A stretch of 64,000 nt of DNA, taken from Rheum nobile (lineage: Eukaryota > Streptophyta > Magnoliopsida > Caryophyllales > Polygonaceae). Positions 23,136 to 35,254 of this stretch are shown here, piece by piece. The notes beneath the pieces are model-generated. The model was not told where the DNA came from. It saw nothing but the letters and a program-made list of their open reading frames with translations, and ran no database searches. Where the stretch lies: the NCBI GenBank assembly GCA_027886185.1, contig WOAB01000606.1, positions 2,108,001 to 2,172,000 of the forward strand, given 5' to 3'. Made by a program: the position numbers and the translations under genes. The stretch's first letter is position 1, and each line of letters begins with the position of its first letter.

Positions 23136-24010
23136 AAAAGGAGTTGAGGTATGCATCAATAAATCTTCCTGATAGTATGGTCCCTCAGTTCACCAACATC
23201 TTATTTATGAAAAAACTTATTTGCAGACGCTATCGGTAGCAACAAAAGAAGATGAGGTGGAAGGAGACTCTACCAAAGAATCAATTGGAGTCTCAACAAG
23301 AAAAACCACCTCAAAAAACAAAATTAATATAACTGGTGAACTGAGGGACCATCCTGTCAGAAAGAGAGGACTGTCCAGAGAAGCCGATAATCCCAAACGA
23401 TGCAAGGTTTCAACGTCCAAAGGTATTTCATACACGAATAGATTGTGCCGTTGGTTAGACTCGAAGGAAAGGTTAGGAAGTTGTCCCTCCTACCTTGATG
23501 ATATGAACGCGTGTTTGAGATTTTAATTAAACCATCTTATGATGTAGTGAGGAAATTGTTTCTTCAACTGGAGAACATCTACAAAAGAAGTTTTTTGAGA
23601 AATTGTTGCAACCAATGGGGTGGTTGAGTTCTCAGGTTAGCCTCTTTCATTATTTATATAAATTATCATGGCGTGCAACAAGTCTTAAATTTCTGATATG
23701 ACATATTATATTTTTGGTTTGTAGCACTTGGACGAATGTATGTATTATATTGGTTGTCGTGTGCGTGACAAACCAGTGACAATATTGGATGCCTTTTTTC
23801 AGCATAAGTTGGACAGGGAAATGAATAGATGGTTTTCAGATAAACAAAGTTATGTTGCTGATCGATCTAAGATGAGATACCTGCATGGGGAACTGCCTGC
23901 ACTTTATGGGAAGGATTGGAAGGACGTGGATCGTATATACCTCCCCTTCAATTTCAAGGAGAAACATTGGGTAGCTCTGGAGATACAACTAAGTAAATGA
24001 TGTGTCACTG

Positions 24011-24820
24011 TGATGTGTTCCTGCTTGTGAATGTCGGATCGATGATCTTGGTGGGACGTCGTGCGGGTTGCCTCTATGATGGGATGAGTGGAACGCGGTT
24101 TCTGGGGCTTCGCGTGAGTGGGAGAACGCGATGATGATGGTGGTGTGGCGATGGCGGAAGCGATTTGGTGAGGGATAGATGACTTGAAAAGACAAGTCTT
24201 TGGTGTCGTAGCGTCGACTGCGGATGAAGGGAGATGCGAAGAAAGACTTGGCTTGAAGAATCAAGCGGTTGCCGTAGCGTCGGCGGCGGAGTGAAGGAGA
24301 TGAGAAGTCAGAAGTGTTTGACGTCCAATCAAAGGAATGAGGCGATAGGCTCTCAACTTAAGCTTTGATTCAAAATTAGACGTGACCTAAAACAGAAGGC
24401 TGAGTTGGCCTTTTATAGCGAGACTCAGATGGGCCGAGTCTTGCTTAATGGGCTGGCCCACGCGACACGCATGGAACACACACCCCAAAACAAAACACTG
24501 GAAATAAATAATGTTCAAACATTTACAAAGATATTCAAAGAACACGTTCAGCATTGAATGCAAGAATCTTTATATAGACCGCGATCAGCATTGATGGAGA
24601 TTGAGTCGCTTGAAGGAGATCGTGTTCAACATTGAGTCGCTTGAAGGAAGACGTGTTGAGGCACGCGATCTTTGGTCTTGGATAGAGACGCTTGAATGAG
24701 ATCGCAGACTATGTTCCAAATGCGAGGAGTATGGCGAAGATCGTGGTCTTCGTATTTGGCTCTTCTGAGCTCACGGTCATGGCTACTTCTTCTATGGCCG
24801 TCATGGAGGGCAGGGTCACA
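24011..24820 (-). repeat. 3' LTR (minus orientation) of the gag-protease element
   Basis: On the + strand it begins TGATGTGTTCC and ends GGGTCACA. It matches 28054-28898 with scattered changes and a short deletion near 24750. Confidence 0.75.
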
Positions 24821-24836
24821 TCATCCTCCCCCACTT
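24821..24836 (-). other. Polypurine tract (minus strand)
   Basis: The complement reads AGTGGGGGAGGATGA immediately before the LTR start TGTGACCC. Confidence 0.7.
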
Positions 24837-25110
24837 CACCATCGTCGAACTTGTGCTCCCCATACTCGTGCAAATTCGCGACGTCGGAGGTCGCGTGCAT
24901 GCCATGTCCTCTAGGCAGCTCAATCCTATAAGCGTTATCTCCAATGGTATTGACGACGCGGAATGGCTCCTCTCTGCGGGGAGCCAACTGGTGCTTGCAC
25001 CACGATTGGAATTGGTCATTTTGCAAGTGAAGCCAATGGAGGTCTCCGGTGGCGAACACGAATTGACGGCGGCCGCGTTTGTGCAGATAGGCACCAGTCA
25101 CCCAGTGGAT
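24830..25110 (-). pseudogene. Integrase C-terminal fragment
   Basis: The minus-strand frame reads GDLHWLHLQNDQF, then HQLAPRREEPFRVV, NDNAY-like GDNAYRIELP and ATSDVANLHEYGEH. This is the GPF/GPY-type module at the end of chromovirus integrases. The catalytic core upstream is missing; the segment follows the protease region after only about 300 bp. It ends close to the LTR, as in complete elements. Confidence 0.65.
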
Positions 25111-25113
25111 TGT

Positions 25114-27240
25114 CTATGGAAGGATACACAAGGGTGGTAGTACGTTCGGAAGCGCCTCTGTCAAATCCGTGGTGAACTCTGCTTGCATGCTTAGAGTTGG
25201 CACAAACAGGCAAAAAGGTACCTTGCTATTCAAACGGGCTGTGAAGTCCCTTGGCCGGGCGAGAAGCACATGGTGGTCACAACTGCCTTGCAACACAGTG
25301 CTCAGTGGCGCGGTACTCCCATTGTCTCTGCAACGCGTGTAATCCTTGGGCGCGTTGTTATGGGATGCGCTGTGTTGGCCTGATGGAGGACGCGTCCTTC
25401 GTTCGCCAGGGTTTGAGGTTGTTAAAGACGCGCCAGATATGGAGTTGGGTCGTTGTGCTATGTCTGTTGTCTTGGTCGATTGCAAATCCTTATGGCGATC
25501 TCGCTCCACCGGCTCCTGGAAAGTCTCATGGAGAGACAGAGGTAAGAAAGTCACGCCCTTCCCGTGGTAGGTAAACACATAGGTGTTTAGATACCCATCG
25601 TGAAGTACGCGACGATCGGACTGCCATGGACGCCCAAGCAAGGGATGGATGGCATCCATTGCAATCACATCACATAAAATGGGGTCATGGTAGGGACCAA
25701 TGGAAAATGGTATAAGACACTGCCGTGAGACAATGTTACCTGAGCTTGAAGATATCCCTTATAGGTCATATGGTTTTGGGTAAAGTGTGGGTGGCAGGCT
25801 GAGAGGGTTGACCACCTTCTCATTGTTGATGTTTAAGCAGCTGCCATCATCGATGATGACACTTATCGACGCGGTATTAACCATGCAGCGCGTGTGGATG
25901 AGAGTCTCGTGCTGGTCGACAAGGTTGTCTTCCTTGACGTTGAGAATGCGCCGCGTGACGAGGCTCAATGGTGTGCCTACATGGATCGCGGCAACCCCAC
26001 ACGCTTCGGCCTCCTCGTTGTCGTTGTTGAATCCTTCAATTGTCTCAAGTGGGGTCTCCTCCTCGTAAGACTCATCTTCTGCGGCAACAGTGGAGAAGAC
26101 GACCTGCTTTTGTTTGGGACAATCCCTTTGGTAGTGATCTCGTCCTTCACACTTGATGCATTTACTGACATGTGCGGGTTCATTGCCCTGGGCTGGGGCC
26201 TTTGATGCGGGCATGCGAGACGCCGTGCAAGTGGGCGTCGCGATTGTGGTGTCACAGCCTTGGGTGTACGCGGTGAAGCCGGAGACTGGAGCACGCACAT
26301 CAGTAGTAAGGGATGGACTAGTGTTAGGATCATACCTGCGTTGGCCTTGACGTTGCCAAGATGAGTACGTGCGGCGGTTGAGCTGGTGGTGCACCTCTAC
26401 TTCATGGCAGTGGTAGCATTCCGCGATCGGGGCTGGTTGGGGCGTGTTGTGTGGCGCGGCGGCGTAGAGAGGGTTCTCAGAGGTGCGGATGCCAGGGTCT
26501 TCAACGCGTGCATGGCATCGCCTCTCTCGTGCTTGTTGTGCTTCGCCGCGAGGAAAATCTTCCCTGGGCGCATATGCGTCATCGCGTCGACGCTGTCGCG
26601 GCTGGGCTCCGTGATCGACTCGGCGAACATCTCTGGGCATGACATCGCGGCGCTCACCGCCAATTCCATGATCGCGATCTCTTCGTACTTGGAGATGCGG
26701 TGGAGGAATCCAATCCGAATGGTGGTCCTGCACATCAAGTGGATCTCCAAGATAGGGGTAATAAGAGTCGGAATTGAACATACCTGAGTCCTCAAATTCC
26801 TCATCGTCGAACTCCTCAAAGGCATGATGGATCGTTGGCGTCGTGTAGCCATAGCCATAGTAGTCATAGAGCGATGCGCGCACACTCTGGTGGCCAAGGT
26901 GGTCACGGACGTCGAACGTGATGGGTGTTGTGGCAGGTGTTCTCACGCGATGTTCGTCGCGCTGTGGGCGTCGAAGTGATCGTCGCGGTGTAGTAGCTTC
27001 TCGGGCGTTGTGGCGTGATCTGTTGTCTTGCGGCGCGAAGGGTGGTTCATCGCGTTGAACAATTTGGAGTTGAGCAACTTGGCGCCGTAACTCCTATATG
27101 GTTTGGAGTTGAGCAACTTGGCGCCATAACTCTTGTATCTCGCGTTGTTGCGCGGAGAGCTCCAGACTAGGGGCTTCATTTTGTTGATTTTGTTGTGGCA
27201 CCAAGGGTGGGTTTATCGCGTTCTCAGTTCCTAAGACAAT
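25114..27240 (-). pseudogene. gag: Gag-protease polyprotein of the non-autonomous element
   Basis: One minus-strand frame runs from about 27240 to 25114 with TAG at 27094-27096 and TAA at 25759-25761 as the only internal stops I found. The N-terminus has a duplicated coiled-coil block (LRRQVAQLQ twice), then a Tyr/Asp-rich stretch, a CCHC knuckle CIKCEGRDHYQRDC and protease-like segments VIIDDGSC and YPKPYDL. After the TAA the same frame continues with FSIGPYH, LLGRPWQSDRRVLHDG and LNTYVFTYHGK, the C-terminal part of this protease type. The capsid core usual for Gag seems shortened. Both stops fit CAG or CAA changed by C to T. Confidence 0.65.
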
Positions 27241-28039
27241 GTAACCAGACATCGCGAGTAAAAACGAAAAAAGACATCAAAAACCAAAGAACAAGCAAGC
27301 ACTTAACAAGAAAGCAAAGTTCACGTAGGTAGGCTAAGGCTTATGGCCGTGAGGGCGGCTAAGGCATGCACAAAATTAGTGTGATATGCAAGCACGAAAC
27401 CAAGCGAAATCAATTGATTAATTGTGAACCAACTACGCAACCACACAAGCACACAAACCAAAACTTTAAGCGTGAGCCTAGACGGTGGAGGGGTGAAGAA
27501 GATGAGCCTAGCCGAGAGTGGGGAAGAAGGTTGCCTTATTTTGGCTTTACTTTTTTTTTTGAATTAAGTCGAGTTTTTTTTTTTAATTCGACTTTGACTT
27601 TTTAATTTTTGAAATTCAAATTCAAATCCGAGATCCTTTTGACTTTAGATGGATCGGATAAGATATAACAAACACAATCAAATCGGCTAAGTAACTATTA
27701 GAAAGAAAATCACGAGATTTATGGTGATTGGAGAGAGAAAAGATATGCAGATTTGTTTGGTCAACAACTTCCAGATTTGGCAAGATATGATTAGCATAAA
27801 TCACGCAATTAATGACACAAATTAAGCATGCAATTTTGGATAATTAAATGCTAACAAATCACACTAATCTCGGATAGGATCAAGCAAGATTCGGCCAAGG
27901 GATTCCCTTGTGAAACCGATCGGACTAGCAAGTTGTGAAGAAGAAAATTTCGAGTAACAATGGCGGAAGCAAGGATGATGTAAAGAAAAAAATTTCGTGA
28001 ACAAATGACAATCTTGACAAGCGACTTACAAGATCAAAG

Positions 28040-28053
28040 GCTCTGATACCAGT
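28040..28053 (-). other. Primer-binding site (minus strand)
   Basis: The complement reads TGGTATCAGAGCC, the same tRNA-iMet type as at 15402, with three bases between it and the LTR. Confidence 0.8.
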
Positions 28054-28898
28054 TGATGCGTTCCTGCTTGTGAATGCCGGATCGATGATCTTGGTGGGAT
28101 GTCGCACGGGTTGCCTCTATGCTGGGATGAGTGGAATGCGGTTTCTGGGGCTTCGCGTGAGTGAGAGAACGCGATGATGATGGTGGTGTGGCGATGGCGG
28201 AAGCGATTTGGTGAGGGATAGATGACTTGAAAAAACAAGTCTTTGGTGTCGTAGCATCGACTGCGGATGAAGGGAGATTTGAAGGAAGACTTGGCTTGAA
28301 GAATCAAGCGGTTGCCGTAGCGTCGGCGGCGGAGTGAAGGAGATGAGAAGTCAGAAGTGTTTGACGTCCAATCAAAGGAAGGAGGCAATAGGCTCTCAAC
28401 TTAAGCTTTGATTCAAAATTAGACGTGACCTAGTAAAGAAGGTCGAGATGACCTTTTATAATACATAGCGGGACTTGGATGGGCCGAGTCTCGCTTAATG
28501 GGCCAGCCCACGCGACACACGTGGAACACACGCCCCAAAACAAATAACTAAAATAATTAATGTTCAGAATATTGCAATCAATTCAAAAGATCGCGTTCAA
28601 TGGATGTTGGGAGAGGATCTTGAGATAGAACGCGATCTTGGGGTTTGGCTGGAGACGCTTGAAGGAGATCGCGGTCTCTGTACCAGATGCGAGGAGTATG
28701 GCGACGATCGCGGTCTTCGTACTTGGATGGAGTCGCTTGAAAGAAGACGCGTTCTTTGGTGATGGCTTGCATAGGCTAGCGCTGAGGCACGCGATGAAGC
28801 ATTGCTTGGCATTGGAACGCGGTCTTCCCACTAACCCTTCTGAGCGCAGGCTCATGGCTTCTTCTTCCTCTATGGCTGTAATGGAGGGCAGGGTCGCA
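28054..28898 (-). repeat. 5' LTR (minus orientation) of the gag-protease element
   Basis: Begins TGATGCGTTCC and ends GGGTCGCA on the + strand. It carries an extra segment around 28730-28840 relative to the other LTR. Confidence 0.75.
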
Positions 28899-31146
28899 TT
28901 AGGTAATAATCCCGATGTCTTGCTCAGACACATTCCTTCTTATCAGCTTCTGTACGAGCTCAACCACCTTGCTAGCTTCAATCATATTAAACCATGAAGG
29001 GCTGCCCTTTTCCCTCTCATCAAAGCCTTGGATGCCACAGAACATGAAAGGGAAGTTCCCATTGGGAAGCATATCAGCCCAAGGTAAGGAAGATGTGTTA
29101 CTGTCTTTTCAATATGGAATCAATGCTCCACTATAAAATAGTCTTGAAGGAATACAAAGAATTGCAGGGTGGCTCCGGTAAATGTTCAACAACATTGTGA
29201 CATAATTGCGATCCCCTGATCTGTAAACTTCAAAGTCTAACAACCTCTCCAGAAAAGATCTTTCCAAACCATATGCCTCAGCTTGCTTTGAATGAATATC
29301 AGGCCCAAGTTGTTTGGGATCACCACAAAGAACAATGACTGTGTTGTTTTGTAAGAGGGTTGATATGGGGATCATTGTCTTTGGCTCTGAAACTTGGCTT
29401 GCATCATCTAAGATGATGTGGGAGAAGTGGTCACGGTTAACCCCTTCAGCATAATAGAGGTAAGATGCACTCGTGTATGTCGTTATTATTATCTTGTACC
29501 TACGGAGTGCGTCTCGAGAAGGGCAAGTGAAAAAACATGCACTGTAGGTGCAGAACCTCAACAATGCAACGTTCATTTTTTTCTAAGGGACGACGTGTGG
29601 CATTCAACCTATAAATATCTCCCTCCCTAAGTTTCACCCCCTCGCAAAGGATTTTCTCTAATATGTGATATGCCGCGCAATTTGAAGAAGCACATACCAG
29701 TATATGAGAATTACGTCTAGTTGTATAGAGTTGTAGGATCACCTCCACCAGTGTTTTTGTCTTTCCTGTTCCCGGGGGTCCATAAATCACATAAGAAGCT
29801 CCTCCTCTACAGCCTAAAATTAAGCAAATAACATTTTTCTGCTCCTCATCAAGAAGAAGTGAGATTGGCACAAGATTGTTTGCTGTAATCCTCCGCTTTC
29901 CATGATACTCATGGGGAAAGAGGAAGTTTTTGTGTAATGCCTCTACAGATAGAATGGCTTCATGGAGCCTACTGAAATTTGCCCCATTGAACACAAAACA
30001 GATTTCATACACATTGCTATCTACGTGCCTTTCATAAAATCCATCATCAAATTGCAATAATAATTCATCAGCCTCAACACGGTGGATCAAGCCATGTTCA
30101 AAGAACATTGGCAAATTCAACATGAGAACACAACATTGGCAACGATAATTCGTGCAATTTCATAATTCATTCCGACAATAACATATAACACTTTGACAAA
30201 AATAATAAGCTAACTAACATTCTCCACATACCTGATGGAGAGAATATTCTATATAAACATTCACCACATCTCCACGGACAACTGAGGGCCTTCTTTCACC
30301 TAGTCCTGGCACTTTAAGTGCTACGAGCCGATAATACTTTTTTCTCAAAGTAACAGACTTCATACTATAAGCTTTCATGTATTCCTGTAAACAAATATAA
30401 AAAAAAATATTCATTCAACAACTTGGTACTACAAGAGAACGATGCCATCTAGCTATCCCCTCAGTCCCCCAACACCCATACAGAGAAAATATAACACTTA
30501 CCATAATCAGAAGTTCCTCCATCCCTAACAACTCACTGAAATACGATGCATAATTTTCCTCTGTTAAGCCTTGTAAGACTACTTCAGGGATTTCCTCAAA
30601 CTCTATCGCTTTCCTGATCTGTGGTGGTATGTTATATGGTCTCTGAGGTGCCAAAGCTTTGGATACTTCATCTTCAGCCAAGAGGAAGACATCTCGTTCA
30701 ATAGTCACAACCTCAGTTTCGATATGCACTATAGATGTGAAAACGCCAATCTCCTTGGGCACACAAGACAGCCATATAGTCAGGCTACCATGTGGCATCA
30801 AATTTCGTTCCTCCATATAAAAAGAACAGACAAAATCTTCCTCGGGTATGTCATCTGGCTGGCCAGATGGAGGTTTCTTCAGTGACAACACAAATGAATC
30901 TTCAGGATTTGAAGCATAAATCTTCACACCCCAAAGTAAAACATATTCATCAGTGGTGTTTTCTATTGTGAATGACGCTGCGGCAACCTCGTTGACAGGA
31001 ACCGATTGAGGCTTTCCTCTAGCAAATGGAAACGACACAGACAACATGACAGGACCCTCCTCAGTATGAGTGGAAGTTGTGACTGAGGGAACATCGATGA
31101 AGCCAACCTCTCCCTTGTCTCCAATGGTGGAGTATTCATCACCCAT
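28899..31146 (-). pseudogene. SDE3-like (MOV10-type) RNA helicase gene, broken, C-terminus lost
   Basis: Minus strand. Exon 1 (31146-30502) starts MGDEYSTIGDKGEVGFID, as in Arabidopsis SDE3, and ends at a GTAAGT donor. Exon 2 (30384-30232) encodes KVPGLGERRPSVVRGD. Exon 3 starts near 30115 (RVEADE) and holds Walker A GPPGTGKT (29783-29761), LVCASSNCAAYHIL and motif II as LDDAS instead of DEAG. A one-base shift at the A run near 29578-29585 and TGA at 29109-29111 break it. The SWFNMIEASKVVEL block follows, and the gene stops after DIGII at the LTR end (28899), so motifs V and VI are gone. SDE3 is a helicase of RNA silencing that works with RDR6 in amplifying silencing signals. The changed motif II and stops mean no active enzyme. 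It lies inside the putative MULE, pointing inward. Confidence 0.85.
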
Positions 31147-32540
31147 ACCTATTTGGCACTCAATAAAAATCCAACAGAAGTTTGTGAGTCCACAAGCAAA
31201 GAACACAACCACACGAGCTGCTCTAAGGAGATGAAAGAGATGAAGAGTAGAAAGAGATGGGTGAGATGAAGTGAAACAAAGAGAGAGTAGGACTAGAAGC
31301 ATGTACATAATAATAGTCAAACAACACACACACTCCAATGAGATGGGTGAGATGAAGTGCCATTAAGATCTCTGTAAAGTAAGATCTCTGCGAAATAAAA
31401 CAGTCTGAATACGGTCATATTTTTCAGTCATAGACTATTACTTTGTTAAAATAGTATAAATAGTATGTCATAATAGAAATTTAAAATGTCATGGTTTTGA
31501 AATCACCAACAGTACGAGTGGCACCATGTAGCTAAAAATACTCAAACATGGAGCATTTTCTAATTAAGATATCTCTAAAGTAGATTGGTGAGATGAAGTG
31601 CAATTAATATCTATGTAAAGTAAAATTGTCAAAGAAGTAGAGCATCGGGAAAGGGAGATCCAAATAAGACATCTTGTATTTAGATTGGTGAGATGAACTA
31701 TCCAGCTTCTGAGTATAACTATTCAGCCAGATGTCACACGTCCTACCCAAATTTGGCAATAGGCAAGCATGTAATATGGTTTAATGTGACATTACATACT
31801 AAAGTTTTTTAGTTGTAGTTATGACATTATTCTTATTAAGTATGACATATGTTTTACTAAGGCCGACAAGAACTTTCTATTATAGCAGGAAAAAAACCTG
31901 TTGTGAATCATTTGTCAACTTCAGAAACTACCAGTTCATCTGGTCGCTTGGGTAGCTTTGGTTTTACATTTGGTCCCTTCTGAATATTTGGTTTTACATT
32001 ATTTTGGCTAAACCCTAACCTGGAAAACCGCTTGTGAATCAATCTGCTGAGTTCAACAGTTCTTCGGGTTCAACTGATGAGGTTCAACACTTCTGTTAAC
32101 CGCTTGTGAATCAATCTGTTGAGTTCAACAGTTCTTCGAGTTCATCTGCTGAGGTTCAACACTTCTGTTACACAGTTAATCGCCATTCTTAATCGCCATT
32201 CCTATTTAACAGTTATTCGTGTTCAACAGTCACATGGGAAGATGATGTTTGTATGGGCTTGCAGAATGGGAGGGAGAGGGAGGGAGGGAGAATGGGTTTG
32301 GATCTTTCAGTTCCAACTGTTCATCGGCCGGCCGGCGGGATGGAGGACGGCAGAATGGCCAGGAAATGGGAGGGCAGCGGGCGGGAGAAATGAAGGAAAG
32401 GGGCGGGACAACTACAGGAAAAATGGGGGGAAATTTGGGATTTTGGAGGGAAATATTAATAAATGATATTTTTCTATTTTGAGGTTTTTTGTTTCCTTTT
32501 TCTTTTCTCCAATTTCATTGATTTAATTTACTTTTGGAAT
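31147..32540. other. AT-rich region upstream of the SDE3-like gene
   Basis: No gene seen. A GGTGAGATGAAGTG motif recurs at about 31258, 31345 and 31585. Two 72-bp tandem units are at 32028-32171. A purine-rich and CCGGCCGG-containing patch at 32264-32410 has open frames with no recognisable domain. It may contain the 5' UTR and promoter of the helicase gene. Confidence 0.4.
32028..32171 (+). repeat. 72-bp tandem duplication
   Basis: Two copies begin CCGCTTGTGAATCAATCTG and differ at a few bases; both are rich in GTTCAACA. Confidence 0.8.
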
Positions 32541-32658
32541 TAAAAGAAAAGATTTATTATTTTGCAAAAATACATCAAATGGTGTATATATATGCAAAAA
32601 AAACAAGCTTCTATTTTTGCAAATGACAAACCCATTTAGGGTATTCTTGCAAATCGGT
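32540..32658 (-). repeat. Putative right MULE terminal inverted repeat
   Basis: Its reverse complement begins ACCGATTTGCAAGAATACCC and continues with CATTTGCAAAAATAG and TTTTTTGCATATATA blocks in the order seen at 11181-11300. The Athila-type element has inserted at its tip. Confidence 0.5.
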
Positions 32659-32661
32659 GTT
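32657..32661 (+). repeat. Target duplication GTGTT, left copy
   Basis: Identical to 38257-38261 on the other side of the element. Confidence 0.85.
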
Positions 32662-34142
32662 TGATAGGCGTTGTCGTGACACCTATACAAAATAATCCTA
32701 AACAAACCTAACTAATGTAGTCTGGTAAGTAAGGGTCGAATCCCACAGAGAATCAAATACTATTCCAATAATGTAATTGTATACCAACAAGTAACCAAGG
32801 GGGTTTGCTGATTAAAACCAAAATAAATAAAAACAAAGACTTGAAATCAAATTGGAAAAATAACTCAGCCAAACAAATATCCACACTTCAGATTGATAGA
32901 TCGATCATTGGTTATTCCTAGTCCTCAATACTCATGAAAGTCCTAATCCTTGTTCTGAAATAGTTATCAGTCCAACCAGTCTTGATAACCCTAACTATTA
33001 AACAAATCCCTACTAACCTTCACGATTTAATTCAATAGCAGCAGGAAGTTTAGGAATAGATAGGTACATGCAAGTGTAGCAACCAGTCATACAATTGCAT
33101 GCAATTAATTCTCTACACAAACTAAGGGATTTAGATTCTCAACCAGTATCCTCTAATCCTTAGTAGTATGATCAATAACAATCTCAACAGGTTGTATAGA
33201 AAAAGGGGAACCAATAGCATAATACTAATTTCTCTAGGTTGTCAGACTAGAGGGAACTACTATTAACAATCTAATTGATTTCCTAATCAACAAATCAAGG
33301 GGAATCGATATATGATCAATGAGATTAAGCACGAGAGAAAATTAATACAATCATAGAAAGAGTAAAGGAATAACCTCACAATTCAATCAATCCAAAGGCT
33401 TCAATTGTCTGCCTGAGCAAAAGGGAAAAAACAACGATGAATGAAACTAGGTCTAACTATTTTCTCTGTGGCAACTAGGTTTTGAGAATTGGATCCTCTC
33501 TAAAAAGTCTTAAACCTAACTTAAATACTAAAGTAATAATTCAGAAATAAAGAAAAGAAAAATAACAAACTTGGAAATAAAGTTTCGGAAATAAAATAAA
33601 ACGGGAATAAGAAAACTCGTAAAATACTTTCAGCGCGTCTCCACCGCGGGTGCGGTGGCTCCACCGCCGGGTGCGGCCATTTAACAGTAGCTTCAGTTCT
33701 CTGACGATCTCGCCGCGGGTGCGGTGAGGCTGGCGCTGGGTGCGGTGGGATTCCAGTACTTCAGCTTCTGCGACACTTCAGTAAAAACGCCATAACTTTT
33801 GATTCCCAACTCGGATTGTGCTCATATTTTGAGGACTTGTAGTAGACTTCAAGATCTAACTCCTCGAATTGGAATCACTCCATTTGGACATCTGAGTAGA
33901 GAGAACGAACCATTTGAATTCAGCCCACTGTTCTTCTACTCTTCTCTTCACTTCCTTGGCGTCTTCTAGTGGTGACTTCTTCCTCAGTGTCTCCTATGAT
34001 ATCCAAAATAGCTCAAACACCTCCAAATACACCAAACTTCGCCCCCAAAAGCCATACACATGAATGTGTCTAAATCTACCCGAATGGCACCAATAAACCC
34101 TCTAATGACTCTTACTTAAGCCCTACAAAGTAGTGCTTATCA
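32662..34142 (-). repeat. 3' LTR (minus orientation), Athila-type element
   Basis: On the + strand it begins TGATAGGCGTTG and ends TGCTTATCA; 1,481 bp. The reported long-read-like identity with 36776-38256 includes a GC-rich CCGCGGGTGCGG cluster near 33640-33740. Confidence 0.9.
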
Positions 34143-34165
34143 AACTCCCTCATGCTTAGACCTTT
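34143..34165 (-). other. Polypurine tract region (minus strand)
   Basis: The complement reads GCATGAGGGAGTT directly before the LTR start TGATAAGCAC. Confidence 0.7.
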
Positions 34166-35219
34166 GCTCGTCCTCGAGTAAACTAAAAGAAAGTCCACTC
34201 CTCCAATGCAGCACCCAAGGTCTCAGGAAGCATATCCTCCAACTAAGAGTCACCTAACCCATGCCAAAGCTCCTGGCACCAATCTCATCTACAACACATC
34301 CATACTCAACAAGCTTAAGGGGCAAGCAGAGTACTTCCCCCAAGCTTAACCCGGACATCCAATAGTGTGAGTAACCTCTAATCCTAGCCTCCATCTATTG
34401 CTCCTTATGCCTCCCAGAGTGACCTACCCGACAATCCTTCTTTGACTCCTCTTCTTATGACGTCTCGCCAAGAATAAAGAGAAATCCTAAAATCACTCTT
34501 CTTCTTTTTCGCTCATTTTGCCAAGGCGTCCTTTCGGGTTTTCACCAAGCCACTCATATTTTTTTTTTCAAAGATGTGCTCACATTATGCTCACGTCACT
34601 CTTGACCTCATATTACCCCAGCCTAATGCTGGTCCAAGCCACCTGCTTATTGCCTAGGCCGCCCTTTCGGGTTTTCGACCTATCCCAGGATTGTTATGTA
34701 TGCCTTTTTTCAATTTTTGGCTTTTTCTCTTTTTTATTCATTTTTCTCCTCAACGACGTAGCAAGTATAGAACTCTCCTCCATGCTTAAACATTGCATTG
34801 TCCTCAATGTAATGAAAGACAAAATAATAGAAGCACAGGGAAAAGCAAAAAATAACTCACAAACGTCGCCAAGCTGCTTGGACACTGTAGGTGTCGCTGG
34901 CGGTCTTCTCAATAAATGCCTAGGTCTCTGGTGTTGGGCGGGTGTCTTCATCAACTCTATAATCTTCTCCTACCGTGCAACCAAAAGGGAACCACTTTGG
35001 TGAATAGTGGTATAGCATGTATGGCGGGGTTGCACGGCCTTCTAGGAACACATGGTGGAGCCCAGATGTAATCATGGTGTGGGTTCTAGTGTTCCTTCTC
35101 CTCAGCTGTCAATTGTAGGGCCATCATCGTTGCCAAATCAAGTGTAAGGCAATGTATCCTCCTTGACAACATGATACACACCTTCTCCATGGGAAATTCT
35201 GGACAGCTGGCCTTCGGTA

Positions 35220-35254
<35 letters not shown>

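Larger units (their letters stand above)
20984..24010 (+). pseudogene. DUF1985 / Ulp1 (C48) protease-like gene, multi-exon, 3' end lost
   Basis: The first coding exon (20984-21673, after TTTTTAG) encodes a DUF1985 domain: FSCQLVHCVLFR, then LLHFLMKEFALVTGLCC. Its donor is CAG|GTAATA; the next exon starts at 21788 (FQ|VWLFEAVKP), as in this family. Later parts are a KEL-E-M-LE helix (22150-22341), an acidic/Lys-rich repeat region (22790-23170), a basic exon (23227-23526), a short exon to 23636 and an exon from about 23724 with the start of a C48 domain ending in KEHW-like EKHWVALEIQ. That His is the first catalytic residue; the Asp, Gln and Cys should follow but are missing, because the gene stops at the LTR at 24011. 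A stop in exon 2 near 21868 and another near 22092 show decay. Ulp1-type proteases cleave SUMO-like modifiers; DUF1985-Ulp1 genes in plants are often transposon-borne. Confidence 0.75.
24011..28898 (-). mobile_element. Non-autonomous Ty3/Gypsy element (gag-protease joined to integrase tail), no TSD
   Basis: LTRs of 810 and 845 bp at 24011-24820 and 28054-28898 flank 3.2 kb. Orientation is minus: the primer site TGGTATCAGAGCC is at 28040-28053 and the purine tract at 24821-24836. The minus-strand frame gives gag with one CCHC knuckle, then aspartic protease, then directly an integrase C-terminus; RT, RNase H and the integrase core are absent. The flanks are CACTG on the left and TTAGG on the right, so there is no target duplication. 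The DNA on the left is a broken Ulp1-like gene and on the right a broken SDE3-like gene, which implies recombination or deletion after insertion. Motifs resemble chromoviruses; the exact lineage is not clear to me. Confidence 0.75.

Noticed and set aside
34518..35003. Hydrophobic + strand ORF that looks like a membrane protein
   Set aside because: It lies antisense in the T-rich 3' region of the Athila-type element, over the known GAGGACAATGC motif, with no family match.
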